This document shows, piece after piece, positions 8,095 to 15,059 of a stretch of 17,930 nucleotides of DNA. The translations under genes were made by a program, and so were the position numbers. Location of the stretch: the NCBI GenBank assembly GCA_023460515.1, contig JAEWPS010000037.1:1-17930 (forward strand). Reading direction: 5' to 3'. Each line of letters opens with the position of its first letter. The first letter of the stretch is position 1. The notes beneath the pieces are model-generated. The model made no database searches. It was not told the origin of the DNA and saw only the letters and a program-made list of their open reading frames with translations. Origin of the DNA: Bacillota bacterium. Its GTDB lineage: Bacteria > Bacillota > Clostridia > TANB77 > CAG-465.

Positions 8095-9528
8095 TTAAAA
8101 AAACTTTTCTTTTACAACTCTAACAATCTCCTTAAAAGAATTATTACATGTTATGAATGAAAGTCCAAAATATGTCAAGAAAAAAGCAACACCTCCTATA
8201 ATAAGCTGACCATACTTATTATTATTAAAATAAATAGAAATTATTGCAATAAGCGCACTAACCATTCCTAAGACAAAACTAGGAGTAAAGTATTCTATTT
8301 GTTGCCATATTGTTACTCCTATCAATTTTTTTGTATATGCAGAGTTAAGCAACATAGCCAATATACCATAACAGGCTTTTCCAAAACAAAGACCTATGAG
8401 TCCAAATGGTATAGATACAATTAATATAGTAACAGCTAAAATTTTTTTAATTACTTCTAGTTTTAAGGCTAAATCAGCTCGGCCTTTAACGTAAATTAAA
8501 TTACGATTTATACTACTTATATGTTCAAGTAAATATCCACAACATAATATCTGCATTAAGATAATAATTTTCTCCCATTTTTCAGTCAATAGTATTAAGA
8601 CCAAAGGCCTAGCTAAAGCAAAAAGAGCGAACAACACAGGATGTATAAGAAAACTTGACAAAGAAATATATCTACTGTATACAGAAACAAGTTGACGATC
8701 ATCAGATATTTTGCTCATAATCGGGAATGTGACACGAGAAAATACATCTATGCATGTATAAGCTGGTATAGAAGTGAAGTGTTCCGCTCTGGAATAACAT
8801 CCTAACTGTACAGGAGCGCAGAATTTTCCAATAATGATAGGGTAAAGATTGGCATAGATTCGATCAATTATAGTTGCAGACAACAACCGTAGTCCAAAAG
8901 GGAACAGCCGGCGAAACGATGATAGATCAAAGAAACAAATCGGCCGCCATCTTTGAGTTAATAAGTACATACCAGACATCAAAGTAGCAGAGGATAAATA
9001 TTGGATAACTAGCGCCCAAACGCCGAAACCTTGTAATGCCAATATTATTCCTATTACGCCCGAAAATAACGTCGAAATAATAGTAACTTTAGCTATTGAT
9101 TTAAAATTTACTTCAACAATCAATCGAATTTTGTGAATTGCAGATAGCGAAAAAATAATTATACCCACGCTTTGCACTCTCAAGTATTGTGTAATATTAG
9201 TATTATAGAATGATGATATATAAGGAGCTGCTATAAACAATATCAAATAGCAGAGTACTGAAAGCATAATATTAAATGTATACACTGTAGAATAGTCACG
9301 GTCAGTCTTATTCTTGTCTTGAATCAAAGTAGTAGCAAAGCCACCATCAATAAATACTTGTGATATAGTAATAAAAACGAATATTATGGCAATAGCGCCA
9401 TAATCCTCAGGCATTAAAAGTCGCGCCATAATGATGCCTATAGTGAATTGAATCATTTTTGTAGACGCAGTCTCTAAAAACGACCATACCACACCATTTA
9501 CAGACTCTTTCTTAAGATTTTCCACCAT
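8095..9528 (-). CDS. wzx: Wzx-type repeat-unit flippase (polysaccharide transport/MOP superfamily)
   Basis: 477 residues with about a dozen to fourteen hydrophobic segments throughout. The N-terminus MVENLKKESVNGVVWSFLET is typical of the PST-type flippases of Bacteroidetes. It is followed by MIQFTIGIIMARLLMPEDYG and a QVFIDGGFATTLIQ segment, both characteristic of the family. It would flip undecaprenyl-linked repeat units across the inner membrane, upstream of Wzy. The ATG at 9528-9526 is chosen because it lies one base after the LicD stop (TGATATG) and gives the usual family N-terminus; a GTG at 9552 would add eight residues and overlap LicD. One of the most AT-rich genes here (one counted line is 25% GC). 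Family is sure; the sugar specificity is unknown. Confidence 0.9.
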   Translation of the reverse strand: MVENLKKESVNGVVWSFLETASTKMIQFTIGIIMARLLMPEDYGAIAIIFVFITISQVFIDGGFATTLIQDKNKTDRDYSTVYTFNIMLSVLCYLILFIAAPYISSFYNTNITQYLRVQSVGIIIFSLSAIHKIRLIVEVNFKSIAKVTIISTLFSGVIGIILALQGFGVWALVIQYLSSATLMSGMYLLTQRWRPICFFDLSSFRRLFPFGLRLLSATIIDRIYANLYPIIIGKFCAPVQLGCYSRAEHFTSIPAYTCIDVFSRVTFPIMSKISDDRQLVSVYSRYISLSSFLIHPVLFALFALARPLVLILLTEKWEKIIILMQILCCGYLLEHISSINRNLIYVKGRADLALKLEVIKKILAVTILIVSIPFGLIGLCFGKACYGILAMLLNSAYTKKLIGVTIWQQIEYFTPSFVLGMVSALIAIISIYFNNNKYGQLIIGGVAFFLTYFGLSFITCNNSFKEIVRVVKEKFF

Positions 9529-9529
9529 A

Positions 9530-10276
9530 TCATCTAAAGTCTCTGCCAGCACTAATTATCCCATTCCAAATTTTGCTTTCTAAACAAAAATCTATAGGAA
9601 AACATCTATAATTACATTCATAAAGCGGTATTTGACGCATACAAGGATCTGCATGTGCATTTTTTTTAGGCGTCATAAAGTCATCACCATATAACGCAGT
9701 AAGAATTTCTTCAGTATTACTTGGAATTTCAACCTGGCTGTTCCTGAATTTCCAATTCATTGAAGTATTATTATATGGAACAACTACATCCTTAATTCTA
9801 AAGAAATTCAAATCACATGAAAAAGACCAATTATAACCAGGAATAGCTAAAGGAAGAAAAACATGTGATCTAGAATTAGCATCAATATATGAAAAATATA
9901 TATCGCAAGTCAAACCCTTAAACTTCATTGGTAATTGACAACCTTTATAGTTAGAAGCTACATATATTTTATTTATTTCAAAACCTTTGTTTTTTAATTC
10001 ATTGAGCAAATCAATCGATAAAGATTTTATATCCAATATCATATCAATATCATCATCATATGATATAAAATTATGATCACGGTATATTCCTAATAAGGTA
10101 CCAAACATTGGAGAAAAATTGATACTTAAGTTTTTTGCGACATCGTAATAAGCGGATAAAGCCTCCTCACCTACTGTTTGCAATTTCATACTTGCCTTTT
10201 TTCGAGAGCGTTTTATAAGATATTTTTTGACTCCAAAATATTTGATTACGACTGAAATAATTCTCCTTATGTTCAT
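9530..10276 (-). CDS. LicD-family transferase (predicted phosphonate/phospho-headgroup transferase)
   Basis: 248 residues. The family signature is clear: MFGTLLGIYRDHNFISYDDD (57-76) followed by ID, containing GTLLG, an arginine six residues on, and the catalytic acidic cluster DDDID (74-78) of the LicD nucleotidyltransferase fold. Known LicD and fukutin-type proteins move a phospho-headgroup, such as phosphocholine from CDP-choline, onto a glycan. No choline uptake or kinase genes are visible. Instead it lies in the same operon as a fused nucleotidyltransferase/PEP mutase, a decarboxylase and a reductase. The inferred donor is therefore a CMP-activated phosphonate, most likely CMP-hydroxyethylphosphonate. 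The start is the ATG at 10276-10274, 94 bases after the reductase stop; the stop runs into the flippase ATG. Lower GC than the other phosphonate genes. Family is sure; the donor is inferred. Confidence 0.85.
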   Translation of the reverse strand: MNIRRIISVVIKYFGVKKYLIKRSRKKASMKLQTVGEEALSAYYDVAKNLSINFSPMFGTLLGIYRDHNFISYDDDIDMILDIKSLSIDLLNELKNKGFEINKIYVASNYKGCQLPMKFKGLTCDIYFSYIDANSRSHVFLPLAIPGYNWSFSCDLNFFRIKDVVVPYNNTSMNWKFRNSQVEIPSNTEEILTALYGDDFMTPKKNAHADPCMRQIPLYECNYRCFPIDFCLESKIWNGIISAGRDFR

Positions 10277-10370
10277 ATTTTACATATTTTCTATCTAGTA
10301 CTTCTAACTAATCATTCGGTTGCATCACTTAATCATATGATCTTTTTTATGAATTAAATAGAATGCGTTA

Positions 10371-11495
10371 TTACAAAATCATTAACTTATATAAATATAA
10401 CGTAATATTGCCAACAAGAGCAATAGGATTGTTCTTCAATCTCGTAGGATTAACAGATGAAGAGAGAATCTCCAAATCCTCCTCTTTTTTCTCCGACGTA
10501 GGATTCTGTAGTTCCATTTGCTTCATCATATTACGGAATAGTCTAACAGCATCAATAGGTGTATTGGCTCCCATAGCATAAGCTATTTCATCAAAAATAG
10601 AGCCAAGGTATTTTGCACCTCTCTTATCAATACACTTATCCATATTGTCAATCATATACTTCCAAAGTTCAGGAAGGCAAATGGCAACAGCATGCCCATG
10701 AGGAATACCATAGAGAGAGGTTATTTTGTAGCTCATAGCGTGAGCTGCTGTAGTCTGAGTGATATTGATGGCGCGTCCACTATAGTTAGCTCCTAACATA
10801 ATATTGGCAGCTGCCTCGGCATCATTCTCGAAAATGTATTGCTCCCAATTCTGCATAATCAGTTCAATAGCCTTACGACTATATTCATAGCTTTCTTCGG
10901 TTGAGTTGACCGACCACCAAGATTCGATGCCTTGACAAAGAGCATCCATCATCGTACACTTCTTTTGATAGAGAGGAAGTGATTTCAATACGGAAGGCTC
11001 CAAAAGGGCATAATCAGGCAAGATGCCATCATTTGTGACAGTCTGCTTTGCGCCTTGGTAATACATAACAGCATTGTGGGTGCTTTCACTGCCTGTTCCT
11101 GCCGTTGTAGGAATGGCTATGAAAGGAATCTTTGTGCCGTCAATTTCCACCTGTGTATTCACCAAAGGAGGAATGATGGCATCATTACCCTCTTTAGACA
11201 ATACAGCCAGTTTGATACATTTGGCCACATCCATCGGACTTCCACCTCCAATGGCCAGAATACCATCACAAGTCTTAGCCTTAAACAATTCAATACCCTT
11301 GCATATCTGTTCATACAATGGATTGGGAGTAAAATCCGTGAAATAAACCCTCTCAATATCCAGCGACTCAATCATATTCTTGAAATTGAGTGATTGATAC
11401 GAATGAGAGCCAGTAACAATGAAAAGTTTATTGCTACCGCTCCCTTTCAATATCCGAGGTAAAGAGTTAATATCAAATATGATTTTTTGATTCAT
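10371..11495 (-). CDS. Iron-containing alcohol dehydrogenase family; predicted phosphonoacetaldehyde reductase
   Basis: 374 residues, the normal length for group III metal-dependent alcohol dehydrogenases. The cofactor motif GGGSPMD is at 83-89, PTTAGTGSE at 129-137, and metal-site candidates are D184 (MMDALCQGIES), H252 (TAAHAMSY) and H266 (GIPHGH). The residue four after the aspartate, which is His in FucO-like members, is Gln188 here. Next to PEP mutase and phosphonopyruvate decarboxylase the expected reaction is NAD(P)H-dependent reduction of phosphonoacetaldehyde to 2-hydroxyethylphosphonate, as done by FomC and PhpC. This replaces the transaminase that would make 2-aminoethylphosphonate. 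The gene starts at ATG 11495-11493 through the AGATAATTATG junction with the acyltransferase. GC (one line 45%) is close to aepX/aepY and unlike the acyltransferase between them. Family sure; substrate well supported by context. Confidence 0.88.
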   Translation of the reverse strand: MNQKIIFDINSLPRILKGSGSNKLFIVTGSHSYQSLNFKNMIESLDIERVYFTDFTPNPLYEQICKGIELFKAKTCDGILAIGGGSPMDVAKCIKLAVLSKEGNDAIIPPLVNTQVEIDGTKIPFIAIPTTAGTGSESTHNAVMYYQGAKQTVTNDGILPDYALLEPSVLKSLPLYQKKCTMMDALCQGIESWWSVNSTEESYEYSRKAIELIMQNWEQYIFENDAEAAANIMLGANYSGRAINITQTTAAHAMSYKITSLYGIPHGHAVAICLPELWKYMIDNMDKCIDKRGAKYLGSIFDEIAYAMGANTPIDAVRLFRNMMKQMELQNPTSEKKEEDLEILSSSVNPTRLKNNPIALVGNITLYLYKLMIL

Positions 11496-11503
11496 AATTA
11501 TCT
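11493..11503 (-). promoter_or_regulatory. Stop/start junction AGATAATTATG (copy 3)
   Basis: Identical 11-base junction linking the acyltransferase (Lys-Arg, TAA) to the reductase ATG. The aepX start has a related but shorter AATTATG (14986-14992). Confidence 0.6.
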
Positions 11504-12547
11504 TTTTCCATTAAGAAATGGCAAATACTTATCAATCGCAACACATAGAGGTCTGTAAAGTACCCATAGAACTACAATCACATACAACAATGATAGTATG
11601 TCAAAGAAAATTGTACCTTTTAATCCAAATCTTGTAGAAAGGAAATTGAAACTACTAACAAACAAATAATGGCTACAAATGATAATCGTAGTGTATTTTG
11701 CAAAAAAATTGAGTATTTTCAAATCTCGCAATTTATATGCAAGTCTGAAGAAAACTATCGACCCCATTATTCCTGAAAGGATGAAGAGAGGTATCAACCT
11801 GTTTCCATACATAAAGCCGTACATTGATACTTTAGGATTAAGTATCAAACCCACCAAAAGCCAAAGGACAATCAGAATTATTATGTACGCGCTTAATTTC
11901 TTTTCACAATAGTTGGGATTCATATCTTGATACCTTCGTAAACAAATACCAAAAGTATAAAACCCAAGAGCGAGAATGGCACAATTCAGACCAAACAAGG
12001 CCGAGTACCTCAAATTCAATACACTCAAGAGTATTGCTATTGTAAAAGAGCATACGCAAACCCACATTTGGGATCTTTTTGTCAGTTTTGTCAAGTGTAT
12101 TAACTTGCCAAAGCATAACACTTCGAACAGACAAATAAAGAACCAAATAGGATCGTTATATGCGCAGTGACCTTTTATATAAAAGATATCATAAACACAA
12201 GATTCAAAATCTAATGTTTTTCGATTATTAAAAACTTGAAGAAAGTAAATAGGCAATGTCATCAAATAAAAACATAATGCAGGCAATAAAACTCTTTTAA
12301 ATTTATTGCATACATATTGTCCAAACGGTAAATTTTCATCCTTAGCAACAATGCCAGAAAGTATGAAATACATAGGCATGTGAAAGGAGTAAATCAACTG
12401 ATTTATATAACCTCCAATATTACTTCCTCCGTAAAGGATATGTCCCCAAAACACTAAAACAATGCCTAAAGATTTTGCAGCATCAATCCACTTAACACGC
12501 TTACTATCAGCGTTATATAGGGGGGGCAAATTGTTTAACAGAATCAT
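11498..12547 (-). CDS. Membrane acyltransferase, acyltransferase-3 (OafA/NodX-like) family
   Basis: 349 residues with about ten membrane segments. The family N-terminus is WIDAAKSLGIVLVFWGH (20-36), with H36 as the conserved histidine, then SFHMPMYFILSG (54-65). Known members O-acylate (usually acetylate) glycans at the inner membrane. The start is the ATG at 12547-12545, which overlaps the aepY stop as ATGA. A longer reading from 12634 would overlap aepY by 91 bases and add 29 polar residues that do not belong to the family. A run of seven C on the coding strand encodes Pro8-Pro9 and part of Leu10, a possible slippage site. The gene is markedly AT-rich (one counted line is 18% GC) although it sits between two GC-balanced phosphonate genes, which suggests later insertion. 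Its acceptor (sugar or phosphonate) is unknown. Confidence 0.88.
   Translation of the reverse strand: MILLNNLPPLYNADSKRVKWIDAAKSLGIVLVFWGHILYGGSNIGGYINQLIYSFHMPMYFILSGIVAKDENLPFGQYVCNKFKRVLLPALCFYLMTLPIYFLQVFNNRKTLDFESCVYDIFYIKGHCAYNDPIWFFICLFEVLCFGKLIHLTKLTKRSQMWVCVCSFTIAILLSVLNLRYSALFGLNCAILALGFYTFGICLRRYQDMNPNYCEKKLSAYIIILIVLWLLVGLILNPKVSMYGFMYGNRLIPLFILSGIMGSIVFFRLAYKLRDLKILNFFAKYTTIIICSHYLFVSSFNFLSTRFGLKGTIFFDILSLLYVIVVLWVLYRPLCVAIDKYLPFLNGKR
12520..12526 (-). repeat. C7 homopolymer near the start of the acyltransferase gene
   Basis: Seven G on the plus strand (seven C on the coding strand), encoding Pro8-Pro9 and the first base of Leu10. It stands out in a very AT-rich gene and is placed where slippage would switch the protein off early. 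Confidence 0.5.
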
Positions 12548-13668
12548 AGCAAGAACTTCATCAAAGCTTCTTTGTTCTGAATAGGAGTTGTGGTAGGACG
12601 ACCAAGATCCTTGCGGTTGCCCTTCTTTACGCATACCTGAAGGAGAACCGGACCTTCGGCATTCTTGAGTTCATCAAGCCTTTCTTCAAGGGTTTCCATA
12701 GTCTCAACGCTATAAGCAGCCTTATAGCCAACAGCCTGAGCTACAGCACAAAGGTCAATCTTGAGGCCCACAGTAGGCTGACCACCTACAGAATCATGAG
12801 CACCATTGTTGAACACTACGTGCACGTAATTCTTACACTTCATACTGGCGGTAATGGCCATATTCCCCATATGCATGATGCTGGCACCATCGCCATCGAA
12901 GCAATATACTCGACGTTCCGGTTTCTGAATCGCAATACCAAGAGCAATCTGAGACGCATGTCCCATTGAACCGACAGTGAGAAAGTCACGTTCATGGCCT
13001 TGGTTCCAAGCAGTACGAGCCTCAAAGAGTTCACGAGAAATCATACCTGTAGTTGACACGACACAAGCATTGTCCTCAATGCTTGAAGCTACTTTCCGAA
13101 TAGCTTCTTCGCGTGACATTGTGAGGTTGTTCACCTCCACATTTTGAAGTTTGTAAGCATCGAAGGTATCCTTTTCAATAACAAGAGCATAACACTCATC
13201 GGTAGATTTCATAAAGTCAGCAGCAATCTTAATCTGCCTTGCTGCTCCCTCTTCGTCCTTTGGCAGAATGGCATAGTTGATGCCCATAGTGTTGAGCAAA
13301 CCGGTTGTCACCTTGCCTTGCTTCACGTGCTGAGGTTCATCATGAACACCGGGGCGACCTCTCCAACCAATCACGAGGAGTACAGGAATGTTATAAACCT
13401 CCTTGTCAGTAAGAGAAGCAAGTGGGTTGATGATGTTACCCTCACCGGAGTTCTGCATATAGACTACAGGTACCTTACCGGTTGCCAAGTGATAACCGGC
13501 TGCGATGCCCATAGCACCACCTTCGTTGGCAGCAATGATGTTCTGCTCAGCAGGAAGGTTGTCGGTAATATATGCACAAATGTTCTTAAGCAATGAGTCA
13601 GGAACACCGGCATAGAAATCCATACCGTGCTCCTTGAGTGTATTTACAAAAAATTCGGGTCTTACCAT
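12544..13668 (-). CDS. aepY: Phosphonopyruvate decarboxylase (thiamine diphosphate dependent)
   Basis: 374 residues, the full family length. The N-terminal pyrimidine-binding half has FYAGVPDSLLKNI (18-30) and ANEGGAMGIAAGY (47-59) with the ThDP-activating E49. The C-terminal half has the diphosphate/Mg motif FDGDGASIMHMGNM (257-270) ending at NN (287-288). GWRGRPGVHDEPQH (101-114) is a stretch typical of phosphonopyruvate and sulfopyruvate decarboxylases. It decarboxylates phosphonopyruvate to phosphonoacetaldehyde, the irreversible step that pulls the unfavourable PEP mutase reaction forward. Starts seven bases after the aepX stop, and its own stop overlaps the acyltransferase ATG (ATGA), so translation is coupled. 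GC about 52% in one counted line. Sulfopyruvate decarboxylase is the main alternative, made unlikely by the adjoining PEP mutase. Confidence 0.95.
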   Translation of the reverse strand: MVRPEFFVNTLKEHGMDFYAGVPDSLLKNICAYITDNLPAEQNIIAANEGGAMGIAAGYHLATGKVPVVYMQNSGEGNIINPLASLTDKEVYNIPVLLVIGWRGRPGVHDEPQHVKQGKVTTGLLNTMGINYAILPKDEEGAARQIKIAADFMKSTDECYALVIEKDTFDAYKLQNVEVNNLTMSREEAIRKVASSIEDNACVVSTTGMISRELFEARTAWNQGHERDFLTVGSMGHASQIALGIAIQKPERRVYCFDGDGASIMHMGNMAITASMKCKNYVHVVFNNGAHDSVGGQPTVGLKIDLCAVAQAVGYKAAYSVETMETLEERLDELKNAEGPVLLQVCVKKGNRKDLGRPTTTPIQNKEALMKFLL

Positions 13669-13674
13669 TGTCTT

Positions 13675-14988
13675 TTAGTTCTTGGTTCCTGGGATAAGTT
13701 CAAGAATCTCCTTGATAGGCATACAGTATTCAGCTGATGCCTCCTTCGAACGAGAGTGCATCAGAATGGACTTGGCGCAATTCATCATTGCGGGATAAGA
13801 AGCGCGAAGCATATGGTTTGCGTAAATCACTACGTTAATGCCCCAAGAGGCAAGCTCCTCCTCCGTGAACTGGTTATAGGTAGTAGGAACTACAACGATA
13901 GGCACATCGGCATACTTTGCTCGGAACTGGTGGCAGAATTCCTTTATATCCTCACCGGACTTTTCCTTTGAATGAATCATGATACCGTCAACCCCTGCCT
14001 CAACGTATGCGAAGCAACGCTCAATTGCATCAGACATAGGCTTGCCAGCGATAAGGGACTCGCAGCGTGCAATAATCATAAAGTCATCGGTTATCTGAGC
14101 ATTCTTACCAGCCTTGATCTTTGCACAAAAGTTCTCGATAGTGTCCTGAGTCTGAACAGCATCAGTACCGAAGAGCGAGTTCTGCTTCAAACCGACCTTA
14201 TCCTCAATGATAACGGCAGAGACGCCCAAGCGTTCAAGAGTACGAACCGTAAACACAAAGTGCTCCAGCTTGCCACCCGTATCACCATCATAGATGAAGG
14301 GTTTGGTGGTTACCTCAAGTGCATCGTTCAAGCCATGAAGACGAGTCGTAAGATCAACTGCCTCAATGTCAGGCTTACCCTTTGAGGTAGAATCTGTGAG
14401 TGAAGACGCCCACATTCCATCAAACTCACGCTTCACATTATTAACCTCAACGCAAGCGTTCTCAGCGATAAGACCGGTGAGACCGGAGTGAGATTCAAGG
14501 ATTCGTACGATAGGCTTAGAGGCAATAAGGCGGCGGAGGCGCTTCATACGCACCTCAGGAGTAGTACCAATCTCTTTCAGACGTTGGTTGAGCATAGAGC
14601 TTGAAATACCCTGAGTGTAAGGAATGTCAATTACCTTACCCCCCCACTGCGAGATGCAGTCAATAACACGCTGGCGGGTTTTCTGCTGTACTCCCTGTTT
14701 CCAGTCATCACCATGAAGCACATAATCAGGACGTATTTTTTCAAGATTTGGGACATAATCAAGAGTACTCTGAGGAATCACCTCATCAACGCCCTTAAGG
14801 TTAGCAACAATCTCACTTCGCTGCTCGTAAGTGAGGTAAGGCAAACGCTTGTAGCTTGCTATAGCTTCATCAGTGAGTACACCTACCACTACGCGACCAA
14901 GCTTGTTAGCCTCGTGAATGATGTTCAAATGCCCTGTGTGGATAATATCAGCAGACATGCCGACATAGACGGTTTTCGGTTTTTCCAT
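13675..14988 (-). CDS. aepX: Bifunctional nucleotidyltransferase / phosphoenolpyruvate mutase (Fom1-like fusion)
   Basis: 437 residues in two domains. Residues about 5-135 form a cytidylyltransferase-like domain: YVGMSADIIHTGHLN with HTGH at 17-20, YLTYEQRSEIV (51-61), HGDDW (92-96), and GISSSML (127-133) in the place of the usual ISTT-type motif. Residues about 160-430 form a PEP mutase: MWASSLTDS (192-200), DGDTGG (234-239), the diagnostic EDKxxxKxNS at 262-271, IARCES (306-311), HSKEKSGEDI (339-348) and YANHMLRAS (389-397). PEP mutase rearranges PEP to phosphonopyruvate. In Fom1 of fosfomycin producers the same fusion attaches CMP to 2-hydroxyethylphosphonate, which is the inferred role of the first domain here. 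First gene of the phosphonate module, 71 bases after wecB across a hairpin. A G7 run on the coding strand encodes part of W115-G117. Confidence 0.95.
   Translation of the reverse strand: MEKPKTVYVGMSADIIHTGHLNIIHEANKLGRVVVGVLTDEAIASYKRLPYLTYEQRSEIVANLKGVDEVIPQSTLDYVPNLEKIRPDYVLHGDDWKQGVQQKTRQRVIDCISQWGGKVIDIPYTQGISSSMLNQRLKEIGTTPEVRMKRLRRLIASKPIVRILESHSGLTGLIAENACVEVNNVKREFDGMWASSLTDSTSKGKPDIEAVDLTTRLHGLNDALEVTTKPFIYDGDTGGKLEHFVFTVRTLERLGVSAVIIEDKVGLKQNSLFGTDAVQTQDTIENFCAKIKAGKNAQITDDFMIIARCESLIAGKPMSDAIERCFAYVEAGVDGIMIHSKEKSGEDIKEFCHQFRAKYADVPIVVVPTTYNQFTEEELASWGINVVIYANHMLRASYPAMMNCAKSILMHSRSKEASAEYCMPIKEILELIPGTKN
14639..14645 (-). repeat. G7 homopolymer inside aepX
   Basis: Seven C on the plus strand (seven G on the coding strand), within the codons for Trp115-Gly116-Gly117, between the two domains' motifs. 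A slip would remove the mutase domain. Less suggestive than the two N-terminal tracts because the gene is GC-balanced. Confidence 0.4.
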
Positions 14989-15031
14989 AATTGTATACTA
15001 AGACTATTTCATTCTTTATTTCTATTACATA

Positions 15032-15054
15032 ATAGCAGACAATTGTCCTGCTAT
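15032..15054 (-). other. Intercistronic imperfect hairpin between wecB and aepX
   Basis: ATAGCA (15032-15037) pairs with TGCTAT (15049-15054), and GAC (15038-15040) with GTC (15045-15047), around an AATT loop and with one bulged base at 15048. This gives nine pairs. It sits five bases after the wecB stop. On the transcribed strand no T run follows, so it does not look like a terminator. An mRNA processing or 3'-protecting hairpin at the boundary of the sugar-supply and phosphonate genes is possible. Confidence 0.45.
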
Positions 15055-15059
15055 CCAAG

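Noticed and set aside
9529..9552. GTG start at 9552 for the flippase
   Set aside because: The ATG at 9528 gives the usual family N-terminus and follows the LicD stop directly.
10333..10342. Palindrome ATCATATGAT in the gap before licD
   Set aside because: Short AT-rich palindromes are expected by chance here; no flanking promoter elements seen.
12548..12634. Longer N-terminus for the acyltransferase from an ATG at 12634
   Set aside because: It would overlap aepY by 91 bases and add polar residues foreign to the family; the ATGA overlap at 12547 is a better start.
13144..14385. Long plus-strand open frames opposite aepX and aepY (13144-13596, 13972-14385)
   Set aside because: They are antisense to genes with complete catalytic motifs, show no family features, and follow from the codon bias of the real genes.
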